From: Xenopus tropicalis
Lineage: Eukaryota > Chordata > Amphibia > Anura > Pipidae
Direction: 5' to 3'
Length of the DNA stretch: 64,000 nt
Assembly (NCBI RefSeq): GCF_000004195.4
Contig: NC_030682.2
Span: 153,637,510 to 153,701,509, forward strand
The notes under the pieces were generated by a model. That model ran no database searches. It had not been told where the DNA came from and saw only the letters and a list, made by a program, of their open reading frames with translations. The position numbers were made by a program, and so were the translations under genes. Below, one piece after another: positions 22,601-33,595 of the stretch (position 1 is the stretch's first letter; every line of letters starts with the position of its first letter).

Positions 22601-25600
22601 GCTCAGCACCTCCTTGTTTAGGATTAAGCGATCCGAGCGCCAGTCCTCTCCATTCCTGGAGGAAGAGGAGGGAGGAAAGGATGGTGAAGAACTTGTAGAG
22701 TATTGAGGCTGATACAACAATAAGAAGGGAAGCGATGGAACCAGGGAGATCAGGCCATAGTTGAAAGGCAATTGAGAAAGAACAATTTCCTCTATATACA
22801 GATTTACGTGTGAAGCCCCCGTTGCCTTTTGTAACTTACACCCTGGATCAACTGAAAGAGCAGAAACTCCCTTGTACTCTCTGAGTATTTCTTACCCAAG
22901 TCTATATGTTTCTTTGTTCTGGTTTCTGAATATAAAGTTACTGTTGGGTGGGTGGAGGATGTAGGGTGGGTGGGAAGGTGAACACTATAGAGGCTGATAC
23001 GCAAATAGAAAGGAAGTGATGGACCAATAGAGATGCAAGAAGATGAATTTACTTTTCGGTAGGTAGATGGTGTGTGGGAGATGTGATGGAACAATGGAGG
23101 CCAGACTAGAGCTGAAAGAATCAGAAGGTGAATGTACTGTTGGGTGGAAGGTGTGGAATATAGAGGCTGATACACAAATAGAAGAGATGTGATGGAACAA
23201 TGGAGGCCAGACTAGAGCTGAAAGAATCAGAAGGTGAATGTACTGTTGGGTGGAAGGTGTGGAATATAGAGGCTGATACACAAATAGAAGAGATGTGATG
23301 GAACAATGGAGGCCAGACTAGGGCTGAAAGAATCAGAAGGTGAATGTACTGTTGGGTGGAAGGTGTGGAATATAGAGGCTGATACACAAATAGAAGAGAT
23401 GTGATGGAACAATGGAGGCCAGACTAGGGCTGAAAGAATCAGAAGGTGAATGTACTGTTGGGTGGAAGGTGTAGAATATAGAGGCTGATACACAAATAGA
23501 AGAGATGTGATGGAACAATGGAGGCCAGACTATAGCTGAAAGAATCAGAAGGTGAATGTACTGTTGGGTGGAAGGTGTAGAATATAGAGGCTGATAAACA
23601 AATAGAAGAGATGTGATGGAACAATGGAGGCCAGACTAGAGCTGAAAGAATCAGAAGGTGATTGTACTGTTGGGTGGAAGGTGTAGAATATAGAGGCTGA
23701 TACACAAATAGAAGAGATGTGATGGAACAATGGAGGCCAGACTATAGCTGAAAGAATCAGAAGGTGAATGTACTGTTTGGTGGAAGGTGTAGAATATAGA
23801 GGCTGATACACAAATAGAAGAGATGTGATGGAACAATGGAGGCCAGACTATAGCTGAAAGAATCAGAAGGTGAATGTACTGTTGGGTGGAAGGTGTGGAA
23901 TATAGAGGCTGATACACAAATAGAAGAGATGTGATGGAACAATGGAGGCCAGACTAGAGCTGAAAGAATCAGAAGGTGAATGTACTGTTGGGTGGAAGGT
24001 GTGGAATATAGAGGCTGATACACAAATAGAAGAGATGTGATGGAACAATGGAGGCCAGACTAGAGCTGAAAGAATCAGAAGGTGAATGTACTGTTGGGTG
24101 GAAGGTGTGGAATATAGAGGCTGATACACAAATAGAAGAGATGTGATGGAACAATGGAGGCCAGACTAGGGCTGAAAGAATCAGAAGGTGAATGTACTGT
24201 TGGGTGGAAGGTGTAGAATATAGAGGCTGATACACAAATAGAAGAGATGTGATGGAACAATGGAGGCCAGACTATAGTTGAAAGAATCAGAAGGTGAATG
24301 TACTGTTGGGTGGAAGGTGTAGAATATAGAGGCTGATAAACAAATAGAAGAGATGTGATGGAACAATGGAGGCCAGACTAGAGCTGAAAGAATCAGAAGG
24401 TGAATGTACTGTTTGGTGGAAGGTGTAGAATATAGAGGCTGATACACAAATAGAAGAGATGTGATGGAACAATGGAGGCCAGACTAGAGCTGAAAGAATC
24501 AGAAGGTGAATGTACTGTTGGGTGGAAGGTGTGGAATATAGAGGCTGATACACAAATAGAAGAGATGTGATGGAACAATGGAGGCCAGACTAGAGCTGAA
24601 AGAATCAGAAGGTGAATGTACTGTTGGGTGGAAGGTGTGGAATATAGAGGCTGATACACAAATAGAAGAGATGTGATGGAACAATGGAGGCCAGACTAGA
24701 GCTGAAAGAATCAGAAGGTGAATGTACTGTTGGGTGGAAGGTGTGGAATATAGAGGCTGATACACAAATAGAAGAGATGTGATGGAACAATTGAGGCCAG
24801 ACTAGGGCTGAAAGAATCAGAAGGTGAATGTACTGTTGGGTGGAAGGTGTGGAATATAGAGGCTGATACACAAATAGAAGAGATGTGATGGAACAATGGA
24901 AGCCAGACTAGGGCTGAAAGAATCAGAAGGTGAATGTACTGTTGGGTGGAAGGTGTAGAATATAGAGGCTGATACACAAATAGAAGAGATGTGATGGAAC
25001 AATGGAGGCCAGACTATAGCTGAAAGAATCAGAAGGTGAATGTACTGTTGGGTGGAAGGTGTAGAATATAGAGGCTGATAAACAAATAGAAGAGATGTGA
25101 TGGAACAATGGAGGCCAGACTAGAGCTGAAAGAATCAGAAGGTGATTGTACTGTTGGGTGGAAGGTGTAGAATATAGAGGCTGATACACAAATAGAAGAG
25201 ATGTGATGGAACAATGGAGGCCAGACTATAGCTGAAAGAATCAGAAGGTGAATGTACTGTTTGGTGGAAGGTGTAGAATATAGAGGCTGATACACAAATA
25301 GAAGAGATGTGATGGAACAATGGAGGCCAGACTATAGCTGAAAGAATCAGAAGGTGATTGTACTGTTTGGTGGAAGGTGTAGAATATAGAGGCTGATACA
25401 AAATTGCCATTTAGGGTCAAACCCAGGGCCTGTGACACTGGGGCTCTTTGGCATTACTATTGTGTGGCCATTTGAGTCTTTATGGTACTGACTTTCTTTC
25501 CACTGCTTTCTGCTCCTTTACTGTTTCAACAAAGCTCTTGTCTGTGGCTGCCATCTTGGATTTCCCTTCCAAGCCTCTAGACTTGCCCCCACCCATGGTA

Positions 25601-28600
25601 GGTCTAGGGCTTCTAGTTCTGGGGCATCATTCCATCTGTCTAAGTGGGCATCGTTGTGGGCAATGGGACTGGGAAATGATTGGGTGACCAGGACTGGGCC
25701 GTAATTCTCTGCAATCCTAGGGTACCCATATACGTGCCCCCCATCTCACATGTCAACATCCTGCACCCCCTTACTGTTTACCACAAGAATTGGAAGATTT
25801 TACTGCTGTTTGTACCTCATACCCAGTCCCCAGTGCAGCTCCATTGTTTCAAATACCCACAAAGGTGCATCTACCCTTATGGCCCAGAGTGTGGGTGTGG
25901 CTTCCCATGGGGCATTGTGTGGATGATGGGGTTGGTGGGTGAATGGGTACAATTGGGGGCAGAGTAGTTGGAGGAAGGGTGCCTGTGTGGGCCATAAGTG
26001 TTATTCACTCACAGGAGGAAGACTCCACACTTGTGGTTGCGCAGATCCCTGTGAGCTGCCCACGCCTCAATCCCCATCCTGCGGGGAAATACCCCCTCCG
26101 ATTGGAAGAGCCGCGCCACGTCCTGGGGGTGAATGATATTCACACTGCTGTGCGTTCCTAGGGTCTCCCTGCCAAGAGACACAAAATAGAAATGGGATAT
26201 GTGTATCCTGACACTCATACTCACTAACCCACACTCACCAACACACACTCACTAACCTACACTCACCAACACACAATCACTAACCCACACTCACCAACAC
26301 ACACTCACTAACCCACACTCACCAACACACAATCACTAACCCACACTCACTAACACACACTCACTAACCCACACTCACCAACACACACTCACTAACCCAC
26401 ACTCACCAACACACAATCACTAACCCACACTCACCAACACACACTCACTAACCCACACTCACTAACACACACTCACTAACCCACACTCACCAACACACAC
26501 TCACTAACCCACACTCACCAACACACAATCACTAACCCACGCTCACCAACACACACTCACTAACCCACACTCACCAACACACACTCACTAACCCACACTC
26601 ACCAACACACACTCACTAACCCACACTCACCAACACACACTCACTAACCCACACTCACCAACACACAATCACTAACCCACACTCACCAACACACAATCAC
26701 TAACCCACATTCACCAACACACAATCACTAACCCACACTCACCAACACACAATCACTAACCCACGCTCACCAACACACAATCACTAACCCAGAGTCACTA
26801 GCACACAATCACTAACCCACACTCACCAACACACAATCACTAACCCAGAGTCACTAGCACACAATCACTAACCCACACTCACCAACACACAATCACTAAC
26901 CCAGAGTCACTAGCACACAATCACTAACCCACACTCACCAACACACAATCACTAACCCACACTCACCAACACACAATCACTAACCCAGAGTCACTAGCAC
27001 ACAATCACTAATCCACGCTCACCAACACACAATCACTAACCCACGCTCACCAACACACAATCACTAACCCACGCTCACCAACACACAATCACTAACCCAG
27101 AGTCACTAGCACACAATCACTAACCCACGCTCACCAACACACAATCACTAACCCACGCTCACCAACACACAATCACTAACCCACGCTCACCAACACACAA
27201 TCACTAACCCAGAGTCACTAGCACACAATCACTAACCCACGCTCACCAACACACAATCACTAACCCACACTCACCAACACACAATCACTAACCCACACTC
27301 ACCAACACACAATTACTAACACACACTCACCAACACACAATCACTAACACACACTCACCAACACACAATCACTAACCCACACTCACCAACACACAATCAC
27401 TAACCCACGCTCACCAACACACAATCACTAACCCACGCTCACCAACACACAATCACTAACCCAGAGTCACTAGCACACAATCACTAAGCCACACTCACCA
27501 ACACACAATCACTAACCCAGAGTCACTAGCACACAATCACTAACCCACACTCACCAACACACAATCACTAACCCAGAGTCACTAGCACACAATCACTAAC
27601 CCAGACTCACCAACACACAATCACTAACCCACACTCATCAACACACAATCACTAACCCAGAGTCACTAGCACACAATCACTAACCCAGAGTCACTAGCAC
27701 ACAATCACTAACCCAGAGTCACTAGCACACAATCACTAACCCAGAGTCACTAGCACACAATCACTAACCCACACTCACCAACACACAATCACTAACCCAC
27801 ACTCACCAACACACAATCACTAACCCAGAGTCACTAGCACACAATCACTAATCCACGCTCACCAACACACAATCACTAACCCACACTCACCAACACACAA
27901 TCACTAACCCAGAGTCACTAGCACACAATCACTAACCCACGCTCACCAACACACAATCACTAACCCAGAGTCACTAGCACACAATCACTAACCCACACTC
28001 ACCAACACACAATCACTAACCCACACTCACCAACACTCAATCACTAACCCACGCTCACCAACACACAATCACTAACCCAGAGTCACTAGCACACAATCAC
28101 TAACCCACACTCACCAACACACAATCACTAACCCAGAGTCACTAGCACACAATCACTAACCCAGAGTCACCAACACACAATCACTAACCCAGAGTCACTA
28201 GCACACAATCACTAACCCACACTCACCAACACACAATCACTAACCCACACTCACCAACACACAATCACTAACCCAGAGTCACTAGCACACAATCACTAAC
28301 CCAGAGTCACCAACACACAATCACTAACCCAGAGTCACTAGCACACAATCACTAACCCACACTAACCAACACACAATCACTAACCCAGAGTCACTAGCAC
28401 ACAATCACTAACCCAGAGTCACTAGCACACAATCACTAACCCACACTAACCAACACACAATCACTAACCCAGAGTCACTAGCACACAATCACTAACCCAG
28501 AGTCACTAGCACACAATCACTAACCCAGACTCACCAACACACAATCACTAACCCAGAGTCACTAGCACACAATCACTAACCCACACTCACCAACACACAA

Positions 28601-31600
28601 TCACTAACCCAGAGTCACTAGCACACAATCACTAACCCAGAGTCACTAGCACACAATCACTAACCCACACTCACCAACACACAATCACTAACCCAGAGTC
28701 ACCAACACACAATCACTAACCCAGAGTCACTAGCACACAATCACTAACCCAGAGTCACTAGCACACAATCACTAACCCAGAGTCACTAGCACACAATCAC
28801 TAACCCAGAGTCACCAACACACAATCACTAACCCAGAGTCACTAGCACACAATCACTAACCCACACTCACCAACACACAATCACTAACCCAGAGTCACCA
28901 ACACACAATCACTAACCCACACTCACCAACACACAATCACTAACCCACACTCACCAACACACAATCACTAACCCACACTCACCAACACTCAATCACTAAC
29001 CCACGCTCACCAACACACAATCACTAACCCAGAGTCACTAGCACACAATCACTAACCCACGCTCACCAACACACAATCACTAACCCAGAGTCACTAGCAC
29101 ACAATCACTAACCCACACTCACCAACACACAATCATTAACCCAGAGTCACCAACACACAATCATTAACCCAGAGTCACCAACACACAATCACTAACCCAG
29201 AGTCACCAACACACAATCACTAACCCACACTCACCAACACACAATCACTAACCCACACTCACCAACACACAATCACTAACCCACACTCACCAACACACAA
29301 TCACTAACCCAGAGTCACTAGCACACAATCACTAACCCAGAGTCACCAACACACAATCACTAACCCAGAGTCACTAGCACACAATCACTAACCCACACTC
29401 ACCAACACACAATCACTAACCCAGAGTCACTAGCACACAATCACTAACCCAGAGTCACTAGCACACAATCACTAACCCAGAGTCACTAGCACACAATCAC
29501 TAACCCACACTCACCAACACACAATCACTAACCCAGAGTCACTAGCACACAATCCCTAACCCAGAGTCACTAGCACACAATCACTAACCCAGAGTCACCA
29601 ACACACAATCACTAACCCAGAGTCACTAGCACACAATCACTAACCCACACTCACCAACACACAATCACTAACCCAGAGTCACTAGCACACAATCACTAAC
29701 CCAGAGTCACTAGCACACAATCACTAACCCAGAGTCACTAGCACACAATCACTAACCCAGAGTCACTAGCACACAATCACTAACCCAGAGTCACCAACAC
29801 ACAATCACTAACCCAGAGTCACTAGCACACAATCACTAACCCACGCTCACCAACACACAATCACTAACCCAGAGTCACCAACACACAATCACTAACCCAC
29901 ACTCACCAACACACAATCACTAACCCACACTCACCAACACACAATCACTAACCCACACTCACCAACACTCAATCACTAACCCACGCTCACCAACACACAA
30001 TCACTAACCCAGAGTCACTAGCACACAATCACTAACCCAGAGTCACCAACACACAATCACTAACCCAGAGTCACTAGCACACAATCACTAACCCACACTC
30101 ACCAACACACAATCACTAACCCAGAGTCACCAACACACAATCACTAACCCACACTCACCAACACACAATCACTAACCCACACTCACCAACACACAATCAC
30201 TAACCCACACTCACCAACACTCAATCACTAACCCACGCTCACCAACACACAATCACTAACCCAGAGTCACTAGCACACAATCACTAACCCACGCTCACCA
30301 ACACACAATCACTAACCCAGAGTCACTAGCACACAATCACTAACCCACACTCACCAACACACAATCATTAACCCAGAGTCACCAACACACAATCATTAAC
30401 CCAGAGTCACCAACACACAATCACTAACCCACACTCACCAACACACAATCACTAACCCACACTCACCAACACACAATCACTAACCCACACTCACCAACAC
30501 ACAATCACTAACCCACACTCACCAACACACAATCACTAACCCAGAGTCACTAGCACACAATCACTAACCCAGAGTCACCAACACACAATCACTAACCCAG
30601 AGTCACTAGCACACAATCACTAACCCACACTAACCAACACACAATCACTAACCCAGAGTCACTAGCACACAATCACTAACCCAGAGTCACTAGCACACAA
30701 TCACTAACCCAGAGTCACTAGCACACAATCACTAACCCACACTCACCAACACACAATCACTAACCCAGAGTCACTAGCACACAATCACTAACCCAGAGTC
30801 ACTAGCACACAATCACTAACCCAGAGTCACCAACACACAATCACTAACCCAGAGTCACTAGCACACAATCACTAACCCACACTCACCAACACACAATCAC
30901 TAACCCAGAGTCACTAGCACACAATCACTAACCCAGAGTCACTAGCACACAATCACTAACCCAGAGTCACTAGCACACAATCACTAACCCAGAGTCACTA
31001 GCACACAATCACTAACCCACGCTCACCAACACACAATCACTAACCCAGAGTCACCAACACACAATCACTAACCCAGAGTCACTAGCACACAATCACTAAC
31101 CCACGCTCACCAACACACAATCACTAACCCAGAGTCACCAACACACAATCACTAACCCACACTCACCAACACACAATCACTAACCCACACTCACCAACAC
31201 ACAATCACTAACCCACACTCACCAACACTCAATCACTAACCCACGCTCACCAACACACAATCACTAACCCAGAGTCACTAGCACACAATCACTAACCCAC
31301 GCTCACCAACACACAATCACTAACCCAGAGTCACTAGCACACAATCACTAACCCACACTCACCAACACACAATCATTAACCCAGAGTCACCAACACACAA
31401 TCACTAACCCAGAGTCACCAACACACAATCACTAACCCAGAGTCACCAACACACAATCACTAACCCACACTCACCAACACACAATCACTAACCCACACTC
31501 ACCAACACTCAATCACTAACCCACGCTCACCAACACACAATCATTAACCCAGAGTCACTAGCACACAATCACTAACCCACACTCACCAACACACAATCAT

Positions 31601-32553
31601 TAACCCAGAGTCACTAGCACACAATCACTAACCCAGAGTCACCAACACACAATCACTAACCCAGAGTCACCAACACACAATCACTAACCCACACTCACCA
31701 ACACACAATCACTAACCCACACTCACCAACACACAATCACTAACCCAGAGTCACTAGCACACAATCACTAACCCACGCTCACCAACACACAATCACTAAC
31801 CCAGAGTCACCAACACACAATCACTAACCCAGAGTCACCAACACACAATCACTAACCCACACTCATCAACACACAATCACTAACCCAGAGTCACTAGCAC
31901 ACAATCACTAACCCAGAGTCACTAGCATACAAACCCAAACAGACTAGATATGGGTAAGTGCTAATTTGGTGAATAGTGTTTTGTACATTGCACCAGGCTG
32001 CAGTTAAAGGCAGGTGCAACAAGGTGTAATGAAGGGGTAGGTACCACAGTGTAGGTATGATGTAAGCAGGGGTTATTAGTAAATGGGCCCCCGGGCACTG
32101 AAAACATCCCTCCGTGACTGTGTTTGTGTGCTGCAGGGGTAAGGTAGGGTGAAATAGGTAGGTGCTCACCTGTAGATGGGTCCAGGCTCTGACCTTCTGT
32201 AATGGGTTGCCTTGGTGCATTGGTGCATATGAAAGGGTAAGTACTAGGCTGGTAGGTGCCTACCTGTATATGGGCCCCAGGTTCTGGAAGTGGCCCTCCA
32301 TGACAAGGTGCAGCTGTTGGAAGCTGTTGTTCTTCCAGTAACGGGCTAGGTTTGCCCAAGCGTTGCGCCCGGTGCAGGGAATAGACTTGAAGGGAAGGCT
32401 CTGGGCTTTGGCAGAGGTCAGGCTTTGGGAATCCTGAGCAAGTTGAACTGTGGAGAAGTGTGTAGATTTGGTCCTGAGACCCCTTACTGTGTCCCAAGAG
32501 CAGTGTCCCCCCACACACCAGCGCAAGTGCCCTATTGCCCTAGTCTCCAGCAT
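16691..32553 (-). CDS. cyp11b: Mitochondrial steroid 11-beta-hydroxylase / aldosterone synthase type P450 (CYP11B), complete, 9 exons
   Basis: Exons in transcript order: 32264-32553, 26013-26168, 22456-22655, 20634-20837, 20146-20300, 19112-19278, 17339-17417, 17060-17251, 16691-16801 (stop TGA 16691-16693). All introns are GT-AG and phases agree; the sum is 1554 nt, 517 residues plus stop (mammalian CYP11B about 503). In this family, electrons come from adrenodoxin and 11-deoxysteroids are converted to corticosterone or aldosterone in adrenal/interrenal mitochondria. Seen: an Arg-rich N-terminus (MLETRAIGHLRWCVGG) fitting a mitochondrial presequence; KCGVFLLNGEDWR across exons 2-3; I-helix ELMAGGVDTT near residues 327-336; K-helix KETLR with ExxR at 388-391; LQNYHIPAG; and the haem motif FGFGSRQCIG with ligand Cys465. 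LFTLFELARNPSVQQ and LQNYHIPAG favour CYP11B over CYP11A. The start at 32553 is the first in-frame ATG; the longer open frame upstream has only GTG. Introns 1, 2, 3 and 6 contain minisatellites. Confidence 0.95.
17481..17940 (+). repeat. 92-bp tandem repeat, ~5 copies, in CYP11B intron 6
   Basis: Units start with GAAAGGGATTAGAGAGCTTC and contain TACTAGAGAAGTAACACTGG, TTCTTACTGGTCAATCAGGA and GAGCGCTGAAT. Starts are at about 17481, 17572, 17664, 17756 and 17848, so spacing is 91-92 bp. Copies are about 95% alike by eye. Confidence 0.9.
18185..19064. mobile_element. Solo LTR of an LTR retrotransposon (880 bp)
   Basis: The element starts TGTAAGATT and ends AATCTTACA, a perfect 9-bp terminal inverted repeat with the TG...CA ends of LTRs. 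It is flanked on both sides by AGGG (18181-18184 and 19065-19068), a 4-bp target-site duplication. Inside on the plus strand are a TATA-like CTGTATATAGG near 18607-18617 and a downstream AT-rich region with AATATAAAATC (near 18979) that could supply polyadenylation. There is no internal coding region, primer-binding site or second LTR, so it is a solo LTR left after LTR-LTR recombination. It sits in intron 6 of CYP11B, which reads the opposite strand. The family is not assigned. Confidence 0.8.
19279..20145 (-). other. CYP11B intron 5, nothing recognised
   Basis: Single-copy intron between the exon 5 donor (ACG|GTGAGATGG) and exon 6 acceptor (GCCCACAG). No repeats or conserved exons noticed. 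Confidence 0.6.
20911..21553 (+). repeat. 69-bp minisatellite, ~9.3 copies, in CYP11B intron 3
   Basis: Units contain GGCCTTCCCACTCCTGGGTG, CAAGGTCATACCGGCAGAAA and GGGCCTGATTGTACAACAAG. Every unit is exactly 69 bp, with starts at about 20913, 20982 and so on. Variants are ordered: CTCTTGGGTG in four consecutive left copies, CATAGCGGC in the right copies. Because 69 is a multiple of three, stop-free frames of 131-273 codons run through on both strands; no gene is implied. Confidence 0.93.
21940..22260. mobile_element. Dispersed AACC/AATC-rich element (Xenopus type), fragment
   Basis: Contains repeated sense and antisense versions of a word like GGATTTGGCCGAATCCCAAA, CAAATCCAAAATC and GGTTTGATGCATCCGG. 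Sequence of this style occurs in many dispersed Xenopus repeats; a related piece is at 35625-35735 (CCGAACCCCTAAATCC, ACTGAACCGAATC). Boundaries and family are uncertain. Confidence 0.45.
22930..25398 (+). repeat. 106-bp minisatellite with 742-bp higher-order repeat, in CYP11B intron 2
   Basis: About 22 copies of a 106-bp unit containing GAAAGAATCAGAAGGTGAAT, GTACTGTTGGGTGGAAGGTG, ATATAGAGGCTGATACACAA and AGAGATGTGATGGAACAATG. From about 23110 every copy is exactly 106 bp. Diverged relatives extend left to about 22670, close to exon 3 (for example GAGTATTGAGGCTGATACAA). Diagnostic variants recur every 742 bp (7 units): GCTGATAAACAAATAG at about 23590, 24332 and 25074, and the flanking pair of GGGCTG copies likewise. 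The region thus contains three tandem copies of a seven-unit block. Confidence 0.94.
26213..31928 (+). repeat. 28-bp minisatellite, ~204 copies, in CYP11B intron 1
   Basis: The unit reads CACACAATCACTAACCC followed by one of two 11-base endings: ACACTCACCAA (also ACGCTCACCAA) or AGAGTCACTAG, with a hybrid AGAGTCACCAA. The first part (26213-26640) has mainly CACACACTCAC instead of CACACAATCAC. Type-A copies dominate on the left and the two types are interspersed to the right. Longer blocks repeat: the marker CCAACACTCAATCAC occurs at about 28029, 28981, 29961, 30213, 31221 and 31501, always a multiple of 28 apart. On the CYP11B coding strand each A copy contains GGTGAGTG, a good splice-donor match. 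Confidence 0.95.
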
Positions 32554-32603
32554 GGCTGCCTCTTCTCTCAGCCCTTTGCTCTGTTCCTCTGGCTTTTTTA
32601 TCT

Positions 32604-32639
32604 TCACTGTAAATCCATTTGCCTCTCCCTTCTATCCAT
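32604..32639 (-). other. Possible upstream ORF in CYP11B leader
   Basis: ATG at 32639 opens an 11-codon frame (MDRRERQMDLQ) ending in TGA at 32604-32606, 51 nt upstream of the CYP11B ATG. It is in the leader only if transcription starts near 32675, which is inferred from the TATA-like box. A further ATG lies at 32675. Confidence 0.3.
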
Positions 32640-32694
32640 CCCTGGGGTGTCCTGCCGGGGTGTCCCGTTGGCCCATTCTCTCATGTGTCTAATG

Positions 32695-32779
32695 CCTTTA
32701 TCTCCTACTGAGATCTTTCCATGAGCGAATCCCCCCCCACCCTGAAGGTCTGACCTCGCCGCCTCTCGCCATCACGTCA
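32695..32779 (-). promoter_or_regulatory. Probable CYP11B promoter (CRE, nuclear-receptor site, TATA-like box)
   Basis: On the minus strand, in order: TGACGTGA (32772-32779), identical to the Ad1/CRE element described in mammalian CYP11B promoters; CGAGGTCAGACCTTC (32744-32758), which contains AGGTC-n-GACCT, two inverted nuclear-receptor half-sites where an SF-1 (Ad4) site would be expected; and GATAAAGG (32695-32702), TATA-like. The ATG is at 32553, so the leader would be about 120 nt. The motifs are seen directly; their function is inferred from mammalian CYP11B genes, where cAMP signalling and SF-1 drive adrenal expression. Confidence 0.5.
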
Positions 32780-33180
32780 CTAAATCATTCGTGATGAATG
32801 GGATTCCACTCGGCCACACTGGCCAGCCTGGACCTACTGCTGCTCCCCGGGGGGATGAACATGTCCCCAATGGGCCACTGTGGGGGACCCCAGCCTGCAG
32901 GCCCCCCGAGTGTTGACTTATCCCAGTGACTGGCAGTGAGTTGGGGCAGAACATGGGAAATGTATCCCAATATTTAGCTGCTGGGCTACAGATCATTCAG
33001 AGAACCCACTGGATCTCCAAGGGTTATTCTGTATCACTTGGCAGTCGGCCAAAATGACCAGCAGGTGGAGCTCTTTTTATAAAATGAATGTTAAGAGCCC
33101 GTTGAACTTTCTTGGAAACAAAAGAAAAATAAATATACATTGCAAAAGAGCAAACCCAGCGATTGTACAGGGTTTACATG

Positions 33181-33492
33181 TCCTTTAGAACAGGGGCCCC
33201 AAACTTTCTTACTCGTGTGTCACAGTCACATGTAGAAAGGGGAGCAACACAAGCACCATAAAAGTTCATGGAGGAGCCAAATAAGGGCTGTGATTGGCTA
33301 TTAGGGGACTCTATGCACCCTATCAGCTTACAGGGGGGTTTATTTAGAAATCTTGTTTTTATTAAACCAAAACTTGCCCCCAAGTCAGGAATTCAAAAAT
33401 AACTGCCTGGTTTGGGGGCACTGAGAGCAACATCCAATGGGTTGGGGAGCAACATGTTGCCCCTGAGCCACTGGTTGGGGATCACTGGTTTA
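33181..33492. mobile_element. Dispersed Xenopus repeat (non-autonomous element)
   Basis: I recognise this from Xenopus genomic sequence: GAGCCAAATAAGGGCTGTGA near 33270, CAAGTCAGGAATTCAAAAAT near 33380, GGGGAGCAACATGTTGCCCC near 33450 and GGTTGGGGATCACTGG at the right end. The left end (TTTAGAACAGGGGCCCCAAAC) and the reverse of the right end are loosely complementary, as in a MITE. It contains no open frame. It lies about 630 bp upstream of the CYP11B start codon and is useful evidence for the organism. Confidence 0.7.
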
Positions 33493-33595
33493 GAACTATA
33501 TGGACTGCTCCTTATATTTCACCCTACAACTCCTCCTATTGATCCATATACCCCTCCCTATAACCCCTTCCATTGCTCCATATACCCCTTACATT

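Noticed and set aside
22930..25398. Repeated 88-codon frames every 106 bp, resembling a gene family
   Set aside because: They are the same stop-to-stop interval of a 106-bp repeat shifted by one unit; all have the same composition and no promoter or splice context.
26213..31928. CRISPR array or telomeric repeat
   Set aside because: Direct repeats have no unique spacers. The minus strand has GGGTTAG but never consecutive TTAGGG units.
16691..32553. CYP11A1 (side-chain cleavage enzyme) instead of CYP11B
   Set aside because: ELMAGGVDT and VQRYPMKD also resemble CYP11A, but LFTLFELARNPSVQQ, LQNYHIPAG and KCGVFLLNGEDWR fit CYP11B better.
32264..32607. Longer CYP11B N-terminus starting at 32607
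   Set aside because: The codon at 32607 is GTG, not ATG; the first in-frame ATG is 32553.
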